A stretch of DNA of 64,000 nt from Silene noctiflora (lineage: Eukaryota; Streptophyta; Magnoliopsida; Caryophyllales; Caryophyllaceae): contig VHZZ01000148.1 in NCBI GenBank assembly GCA_009801015.1, positions 26,478 to 90,477 of the forward strand, written 5' to 3'. The notes beneath the pieces were generated by a model that was not told where the DNA came from, did not search any database, and saw nothing but the letters and a program-made list of their open reading frames with translations. Below, one piece after another: positions 56,901 to 64,000 of the stretch. The translations under genes and the position numbers were made by a program. The first letter of the stretch is position 1. The number at the start of each line of letters is the position of its first letter.

Positions 56901-59900
56901 CCTGAGACTACACAAATGACAGGTTTTCCACAGCTTTCAATTGATCAAACAGAAATCCGACAGTTATTTGTGGAGCTAAGTGTTAGAGTGACTTAAACTA
57001 CGGGTCAGTATGATCACTTGCCACAACATCTTGGCTACTAAGAAAGCAAGTGTCTAATTGCGACAAGTGTGAACATGAATGCATGCTTGAGTGAATGAGC
57101 ATAATGTTTACCTCCTCTGATACAGTGCGAGAGTTATCCATAGCTAAAGTCTTCATTCTCCGTCTATTTGCTTCATAAATTCGATGTTTTTCCTTCTTAC
57201 CCGACGGCGCCTTGTATGATTTCTGAGTCCCAATCGCAATACGCCACTGCCGGGGAAGTAGGTTGGGATCCCTATATGGGACAACAGCTCTCCAAACTGA
57301 AGGCCAGTCAAGTCTAAATGTCTTCAATGCCTTTTTTTACGAATGAAGTAACACAGCACAACGCACAATTATTTTTGATAAATAGATTTACAAATCAGAA
57401 CTCAGAGGTGAGCAAGAAATCATGTAATTACCTCTTCAATAAGAGCTTTCTCATCAGCCGTGAGTGGAGATGTTTTCAACTTTCTTACAGTCTGAAGTAG
57501 AGAAAATAGACATTACAGCCTTTGAGAAACAAAAGAATGTACCAAACAAGAACAAAATACTTGGAGAGCAATGTTCATATACTGAAATTCTATAGCTCTT
57601 TATAACTGTTGCATCTACGATCCACTAATAGCACACTTGCATCTTCATTAATTTTTCAATGCTAACATGCGTAGATGCGTAAAGGGATTGTGGGGATATA
57701 CTGTTGCATTACCTAATATCTCACTACCAGCACTTGAAGAATTTCCAAGACAACAGGCATCTGCAACATGACCTAATAACAAGTGTCTCAAACCATACAT
57801 AGACACTCCCACATTACCTAACAGATAGACTATTTAATTTACTTCACTGCAAATTATTAAGGAAAGGAAAATCAAAGACAGAGAAGCGCAATTTTCCTCG
57901 CTGAAAAGTTAATGGGTACCTTTATTGGATTGTCAGGTGCTTTGGATGAGCAGCGGTTTTTTACTCGTATAAAAATCTGCAAGAAATGAAAAGAAGGCTT
58001 AATACATACCGTAACTATTATGTATGCTAAAGTAAACCAAGAAGTCAGTGTATACAACATTACCCCCAACACCTCAAAATAGCAGGGGGTCGGGATGTAC
58101 GTCACCTTTAGCTTGTGTTGAATAGAGAAAGATATAAAAAATGCATTGACCAACTGCTAACTCAAAATATTAGAAGCACAGACTACGTATATCTATTAAA
58201 AATGAATCCCACAACACTCCTATATAAAAAAGAAAAGCAATAAAACACATTGGAGCAAACAGTCACATCTGAATAGACAAAACCTTCTCTAGCAATATAA
58301 AATAACCCCAATCAAAACGTAGTTATCGTTCATCAGATAAAGATACGAAGATTTCAGATGACTAGTTCAGAGAAAACTTGAAACCACAAACATTCCACAT
58401 CAACTCGATTATAATTTCAAGCAGTAGTAACAAATACCTTCAATTAAATGCATTTTCTGTGAACTAAGATTTCAGAAAGCACCGGAGAAAAACAAATCCT
58501 GGTTCACAGAAAATTTAAAGTGAATCTAGAAGAAATCTAGGGGGGAAAAACCTTAGCTCCCAACTTTCCTTAGATAATCTAGAAGAATTCTTTTTAAAAA
58601 AATGAAACAAAAACAATCTTAGATAGTCGTCTTTCATTTCAGGAACATGAACCAAATGTATCTTTCACAAATATGATGTATAGATGAAAAGGCCCGTCAA
58701 CAAAATAACACAGAAGAGATGATGAGCAAAAAACAGATCATACAATAATATACACAAAGTTTGGGTTTTCCATCCAGCCAACACCTCCTCCAATTTGCTG
58801 TTTTTCAAATCAATCTGCCGACACATAAATGTTGCGACTTGTCTGATTTGCCGATCGACTACGATTACAGTAGAATTTTATCCAACAAAGCAGTTTGTAC
58901 TATCTAGAGTTGAAAAAAGATGGTTGAGACATAAGATGAAGACACCACGAAGAAATACACCAGATCATAAATGAGTGTTTTTTTTTTTTTGTTTTTTTTT
59001 TGTTTTTTTTTTAAGAGGACAAACATGTCAAGCACAAATAATCCCAGTAAAAACAATTCTCATATACATCTCTAGAATGTGAATCGAATTTAGCATGTCA
59101 AACCTTGTGCGCATGCTACAAGATCTCAGCAACTTCACAACTTATGAACGACTAATGAATTACAGCATAAGACAGAGAGTGCAGCATCAACATTGGACCT
59201 ATAACAACCAACTAAGTAGACAGCAATTTAATACCTGATGCTCTGTTTTGCAAGGCAAAAAACGTTGTTGGATGGCTTTCCAATGATTATTGTATTCCAT
59301 CATCCCCATTGAAAGCAACCTGTTTGTTGAATTAAAAAGAAAAAAAAAACCTATTCTTAGTGGCTTGAAAAAAGATAAAGCAGCAGCAAAATCACCAAGC
59401 AAAAAACTGAACGATTAGTACCGACGATCTACACTAGCATTTGAAAAAAAATTATACCCCTAGAAGTTTTGATTACTCTAAATGGCGACTTAGTGAGTAA
59501 ATCAAAGAATGCTAAGCTTTTAATTAAAAGGCCTGACTTACACATCTTCAGAATCTGTGAAAAGCACACGATTGGCAACAGATGATGGGGGTGGTTTGTG
59601 AGGAAATAATTCAGAATTGAAAAGGGGATAAAAGGGTTGGGCAAGTTTGGCAATTTGCTCAGGGACCAAGGCAACAGACTGCTTTTTTGTGTTCTCCACA
59701 AGTGTAGCAGCCAGTGTCTTCTTTGGCACCTTGTCATTTGATATTACAGCAGACCGATTAGGGGATGGATCATCTCCTATAGTAGCATTGCAATCTACTT
59801 CTGGAGAAGAACAGGCAGGATGAGGGAAGAGAGGTTGCTTTTCCAAAAAGTAATTAGTAGTTTCCACACAACGCTTTTGATGCTCTCGTACAGCTGAGTA

Positions 59901-61434
59901 CACGATGGCAAAAGGAAGAAAATGTCAGAGACCCGAGGATTGTCAAAATATCACCTAACCAAGCCTCAAATAAGCCTTCACGTTTAATGAGTCATTCCAC
60001 GACATACCATTTGAAACATCGTCTATATACTTTCCAGCTAACTTAAGTGGCTCAACATCCAACACTGAGAGCACAGGACCACCTATGGATGGCAGCCATC
60101 TACATCCCTGAACAAGCAAATAAATAAGCACCACGCACTATGCAATAATTATGTCGACAAATGAAGATTCTCATATCCTTAAAGAAAGTGGGAGCCACGA
60201 ACTTTACCTGGTCGTCACTCCCATCAGATGCAACAGCAGAGTAAGGAACATATTGTTGAGTTTGAGCAGATACAGAGTTGACATGTGGCGGAGCAAAGCA
60301 AGAATTCGGGTACTCGACATTTCTCCAAGTTAGTACTAGATCACGTTTGTGAAGCAGCTCAGCCAAGAGCCCTTTAACTTGATTTGCAATATGCTGACGG
60401 GATGGGTCAAGAGCACAAAGTGAATATACTTGGATGAGAAGCTGCACATGTTCATAAACTAGGCAATAAAGTTGGCCAATCTGATGATCCACAAACCCAT
60501 TCAATGGCAAACATTGGGTACTCGAGCTGTTTGTTGCAAATGTAGTACCTAGACAGGGAACAGATGCATTAGGTGCCCTAAACATGACAGGAACTAGTGG
60601 GCGTAAAGGCCTTTCTTCGACCTTCACACCCTTTTTCTTACTAGGGGCCGTGGTTTTTTGTCGTCTATTTTGCCTAGTCTGAGGACGCCGGCTAGTCCTC
60701 TCAATGTCTTCAGCATTAAGCGAAGTGATCACACAATCATCGACATCACTCTCGAGTGCCTCTTCAATTTCAATCTCAAAATCAGCATCATTATCTTCAT
60801 CGTCGTCATCATCATCATTACCTTCCACATTACCTTGATCATCCCCATCACCTCCATTCAAAACCGCTGCAAGAAACTTCCTATACTCTTCTTCTTCATC
60901 AACATTTTGGAAATCATCCTCGTCATCCGTTTCTTGCAAAAAGGTCTCTAACTCATCAAGCGTAAAACTTGCTAGAGAATAACGAGCTCTAGTCCGCTTA
61001 CAAATGGCATCCTCCTCATCAAAATCAAACGTGGATTTACCCCTAGTATCTCTCAAATCCAACAGCGCCTCAGAATCATCCTCAACCACATTAGCTTCAC
61101 TAGTTGATACTTTATCTACCTCCTGAACCGTCCCACTTTCTTTTTCACCTTCATTAGAAACTCCTACTCGTTCATCTACCATACCTCCAACATGATCACT
61201 TACACCCTCAGGACTCCTCACTACGTCTTCACCACGACTACTAACATCGACATCTAACCCTTCCACTTCGGAGCTCAAGCTTGACGAAGCTTCCTCCGAA
61301 GGACTACCTTTCATAAAAAAGGGATTAAAATCAACATCCTCATCCTCCTCAGATTCATCTTCACCAGTTTCTATTACATTCAAACCAGCATTATCTTTAT
61401 CTTCCTCTGATTGCACATCCGATTCCATGGCCAT
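53986..61434 (-). CDS. GON-4-like nuclear protein with SANT/Myb-like domains
   Basis: Nine exons, minus strand: 61434-60208, 60107-60008, 59893-59542, 59319-59235, 57976-57920, 57491-57432, 57330-57112, 56733-55330, 54381-53986; lengths keep frame and give 1299 residues. Residues 1-260 are strongly acidic with DDEDNDAD and EEDEDVDFNPFF runs. A conserved block follows (RPLRPLVPVMFRAPN, LYEHVQLLIQVYSL-like sequence, GCRWLPSIGGPVLSVLDVEP). SANT/Myb-like repeats lie at about 553-607 (FTDSEDVLLSMGMMEYNNHW, KAIQQRFLPCKTEHQ, KNRCSSKAPDNPIK) and 624-668 (LDWPSVWRAVVPYRDPNLLP, RQWRIAIGTQKSYK). The large exon 8 is Ser-rich and ends in an acidic patch (ELEDVEFECEEMTDSDGGEG); the tail is basic (RKHRKHRKQ). 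This is the plant relative of animal GON4L/Udu, a transcriptional co-regulator; the plant function is inference. The exon 7 acceptor is unusual (aaaaaaag|g). Confidence 0.9.
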
Positions 61435-61523
61435 AATTTACAAAACCGAAACAAAACTATAACATCGAGAAAGCTCTATCCAATGGCGTAAACAATCTTA
61501 ATCTCAAATTTCCAATAATAAAC

Positions 61524-61686
61524 CTGATTCATGTAACATTCTATGGTATTAACACTAATTAACAGCAGAAAACAGTAACTACTTAAAAAAAAAAAAAAAA
61601 AAAATTAATATTTTAAGCACAAATTATAATAATGATTACGAAAATAATCTGAATTAACGTGGAATTGATCGAAATTAGGAAATTAC
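61524..61686 (-). other. Probable 5'-UTR intron of the GON-4-like gene
   Basis: Minus strand: donor cattccacag|gtaatt (intron first base 61686) and acceptor catgaatcag|gtttatt (intron last base 61524), with a 20-base T tract (plus-strand A run 61585-61604) between them. 163 bases long, 89 bases before the ATG. Plausible but not proven without a transcript. Confidence 0.45.
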
Positions 61687-62242
61687 CTGTGGAATGACGA
61701 ATTCTAGGGTTTTATCATGAAATTGGAAAATTGTTTGAAGCATGAAACTGAAGAATGTGAAAAGTATAAATTTAGGGATAATTAGGAGTGGAGACTGATT
61801 AAACTTGGATTGAAGATGAAATTAGGGTTACGGAAGATTGGAGGAAATTGGGGAAAATATGATTTGTGTTTGGGAATTGGGAGAGATGGTGGTAAAGTTT
61901 GAAGCTTTGTGATGCGGTAAAAGTGTAAAACTGACGGTGAACAAGTAAAAGAATTTTCCTGATTAATGAAGGAGCAGTAGTAGTAAATCAGATGCATAGA
62001 CTGTTAGGGTAAGATTATCCCTAAGACCCTCCAAATTCTCAAGACTATGCCACATCAGTTTTTCATTAACTTTTATTATTACTTTATTGTTCAGACTTAC
62101 CTCAAACTCACCTCAGACTTTATACATTATCCGTCAGACTCACCACATACTTTACTTTTTTATTTCACTTCTTTTTTTACAAACTTATTAAGTAGCTCTA
62201 ATTTGTAATTAACCACTATTAATTAATATGCATAAACTTGTA

Positions 62243-62761
62243 TTAAAACGCAGAGACAGACGATGCATTTAGAGTCCACCAATGTTGTTTGCACTGATTT
62301 GCTTCTCTTTCAGCTTGATCAACATCTTTATTTTCATTATAAAAAGATGCAATTTTACCATAATATACGTCGGATGTTTGTCCAATGCCCACTATCTTAT
62401 CCTTCCTAGTGTTTAGCCAAGCTAGAGCAAGAAGCTTGTCATCCTTCACCGTCCATGGTACCGCTCTCTTTCTTGGTGTAGTATTCGCTTTCTTACGACT
62501 TGCACCATGAGTAATGCTNGCGAAATTCNGAACCNAAATATGNATGTTTTCCAAGCCTTGAGAATTTGTTGGCTGGAATAGCGGACTCTCANAACTCGAT
62601 CNCATACTAATTGGTGTAACCGGAGATTGTTGTGTACTTGGAGTAGAGCTTGGGTGTTGAAAAGGTTGTAAATTAGTATTTTGTGATAAAACATGTTGAA
62701 ATTTTGGATTTTGAAGTAAATTCATAATAGAATTTAAATCAAAATTTTTATTAGGATCCAT
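62243..62761 (-). pseudogene. Harbinger-type ORF1 (Myb/trihelix-like) fragment
   Basis: Starting at ATG 62761 the frame reads MDPNKNFDLNSIMNLLQNPK, a Gln/Pro/Ser-rich middle with several ambiguous bases, then RKRAVPWTVKDDKLLALAWL, NTRKDKIVGIGQTSDVYYGK and QCKQHWWTLNA before an early stop. The Trp-containing helix pattern and W-T-x-x-D-D-x-x-L-x-x-A-W-L are typical of the Myb-like DNA-binding protein of plant PIF/Harbinger elements, and of the plant proteins often mislabelled 'glutathione S-transferase T3-like'. The usual length is 300 residues or more; this one stops at 172, just after the DNA-binding region. Truncated relic. Confidence 0.75.
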
Positions 62762-62954
62762 GCCCAAAAATAATAAATTTGTGAGAAAATATTTGGACAG
62801 AATTTTAATCCGAGAGAAATGGCTGAGAAAATATGAAGCATGGTTATTTATGGAACAAAAGTTTGTAATGAAGACAAAATATAGGCTTTAAAAAAAAAAA
62901 AGAAAAAAAAAAAGGTGGGGTCAAGACTCACCCAAAGTCTTAAGGTGAGTCTTG

Positions 62955-63204
62955 TGTAACACCCCACGTAATTGAAGAGGTCCAGTGATAAGCTTAAATG
63001 ACTAGTGCTTAAAAGGATTGAATGTACTACTCATATCAATAAAATGCACTTTTTTTTCTGGTCATCCATGCAAAAGAACTCCAAAGTTAAGCGTGCTTGA
63101 CTGGGAGTAGTCTTAGGATGGGTGACCTCCTGGGAAAGTTCCTGGGATGCGCATGAGTGAGTGCAAAATGCACTGGAAAGGACCCGTGTTGATCTGTGGG
63201 CCAT
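62955..63204 (+). mobile_element. Cassandra-type TRIM LTR fragment with 5S rRNA-like promoter
   Basis: Begins tgtaacaccccacgtaattg, an LTR start, and at 63061-63140 contains agaactccaaagttaagcgt, gcttgactgggagtag and taggatgggtgacctcctgg, matching plant 5S rRNA including its A box and C box. ggacccgtgttgatctgtgg follows, as in Cassandra LTRs. The LTR 3' end (usually ...ttaca) is missing, replaced by a 46-bp tandem repeat. Not a 5S gene: the first ~40 and last ~20 bases of 5S rRNA do not match. Confidence 0.8.
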
Positions 63205-63296
63205 GTACACTGCCTGTCGGGCTACCGTGAGTGACCGCTCCCGACCCTTGGTACACTGCCTGTCGGGCTACCGTGAGTGACCGCTCCCGACCCTTG
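63205..63296 (+). repeat. Perfect 46-bp tandem duplication
   Basis: gtacactgcctgtcgggcta ... cgctcccgacccttg occurs at 63205-63250 and again, identical by eye, at 63251-63296. It follows the Cassandra-like block directly. Confidence 0.95.
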
Positions 63297-63384
63297 GTAC
63301 TCGGGTAGATTATTGGTGGTCTTTAGAAAGTATTGTCTCAAGACTTACCAAAGTCTTGTCTTAAGACCCCCAATAATCTTACCC

Positions 63385-64000
63385 TTCGCCGTAACAATGC
63401 ACTGCTATGGAGTATACGCGATAGCATGCAAAGTCGCAAACTACACATACGGGATTAGTTTCATTTTTTTACTATAGAGACTCACGAGATCGCTATTAGA
63501 AGAGCTTCTATCGAATTTGTTGCGATTTTCACCTAAATTTTAATCACTAAGCTTTACCCTTATGAGAAATGTAACAAATTAACTCCTCATTTATTGAGTT
63601 TTGAGAACAATCAAAAGTAAACCCGAAATAAAATACATTTTCCCTTTCTAAACGATAAGAAACAAACAAATTTAACTAGGTAATCTCTTTCATTGTACGA
63701 GTATGTTTGTTTAAAATTGTTCCACATCATTTGAAGAACCTATAAAATGAGCTAAAATGAGAACAATTACTTGTGCAAGGCAGACTGATACGAGTTATTG
63801 TAAAACAAACTCTTTTAATAATGGGGCTTGCTAAATCCCGTGCAACAATTTACTTAATCCCGCGCATTTTTTCCCTTTATTCCGAGTATACCCCTATCAT
63901 TTCTCACCCACAAAGAGAGAAACAAGGGAGAGTGAAAAACCCAAAAACGAATCCCTTCCCCTACACCGGCACCCTCCTCCCAGCGCTTATACTCATCGAC
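63385..64000. other. Right edge: non-coding, repeat-derived
   Basis: No gene is seen. From 63826 (gcttgctaaatcccgtgc ... tttctcacccacaaagagag) to the window end the sequence resembles 9461-9700, so a dispersed repeat enters the window here and continues beyond it. Confidence 0.5.

Larger units (their letters stand above)
62007..63384 (-). mobile_element. Degenerate PIF/Harbinger-like element (1378 bp)
   Basis: The left end gggtaagattatccctaaga and the right end (reverse complement gggtaagattattgggggtc) share a 12-base perfect terminal repeat. The flanks are tta (62004-62006) and ttc (63385-63387), a near match to the 3-bp TTA-type duplication of the superfamily. Subterminal cagactcacc / tcaagactta motifs repeat. 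It contains a Myb-like ORF1 fragment on the minus strand but no DDE transposase, and a piece of Cassandra-like LTR is inserted. Confidence 0.65.

Noticed and set aside
63061-63175. Candidate functional 5S rRNA gene
   Set aside because: Only the central promoter half matches 5S rRNA; the first ~40 bases and the 3' end differ, and LTR-like sequence surrounds it.

Overview
The window is nuclear DNA from a flowering plant, most likely a eudicot. The evidence is spliced genes with GT-AG introns, AT-rich intergenic DNA, plant gene families (P-type PPR, RMA-type RING ligase, RCC1 family, WDR44-like WD40, GON-4-like SANT protein), and a dense load of small plant transposons (hAT, Mutator-like, Stowaway-like, Helitron, Harbinger, SINE, LINE and a Cassandra-type LTR). 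The species cannot be read from the sequence. There is one 535-base N gap and several ambiguous bases, so this is a draft assembly.

Layout. 1-5.1 kb: gene-free leader with a Stowaway-like MITE and a Helitron-like element, then an intronless RMA-type RING ubiquitin ligase (3312-4061). 5.1-22.3 kb: a tandem block of two-exon mitochondrial-type PPR genes: A (5092-8805), B (11814-14707), a broken copy B' (14795-15634), C (17345-20043, with the gap), and a frameshifted copy D lacking exon 1 (21004-22226). Matching introns, a shared SINE and the 3' ends suggest that a B+B' pair was duplicated to give C+D. 22.8-27.9 kb: eight-exon gene for a Lys/Ser/Glu-rich nuclear protein. 28.5-28.9 kb: a small secreted peptide precursor I cannot assign. 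31.5-36.8 kb: six-exon RCC1-repeat protein with an F-box-like N-terminus. 39.2-44.9 kb, minus strand: seven-exon WDR44-like WD40 protein. 45-54 kb: gene-poor, with LINE, SINE and hAT debris and a ~157-bp tandem array. 54.0-61.4 kb, minus strand: nine-exon GON-4-like SANT protein. 62.0-63.4 kb: a degenerate Harbinger-like element that contains part of a Cassandra-like LTR with 5S rRNA promoter boxes.

The genes do not form a pathway. The biological interest is the evolution of the PPR cluster (unit duplication, decay, a new stop codon supplied by a repeat) and the finely resolved transposon archaeology, with target-site duplications visible for many elements. I found no convincing new biological system. 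The nearest candidates for something undescribed are the secreted peptide precursor and the ~157-bp tandem array.
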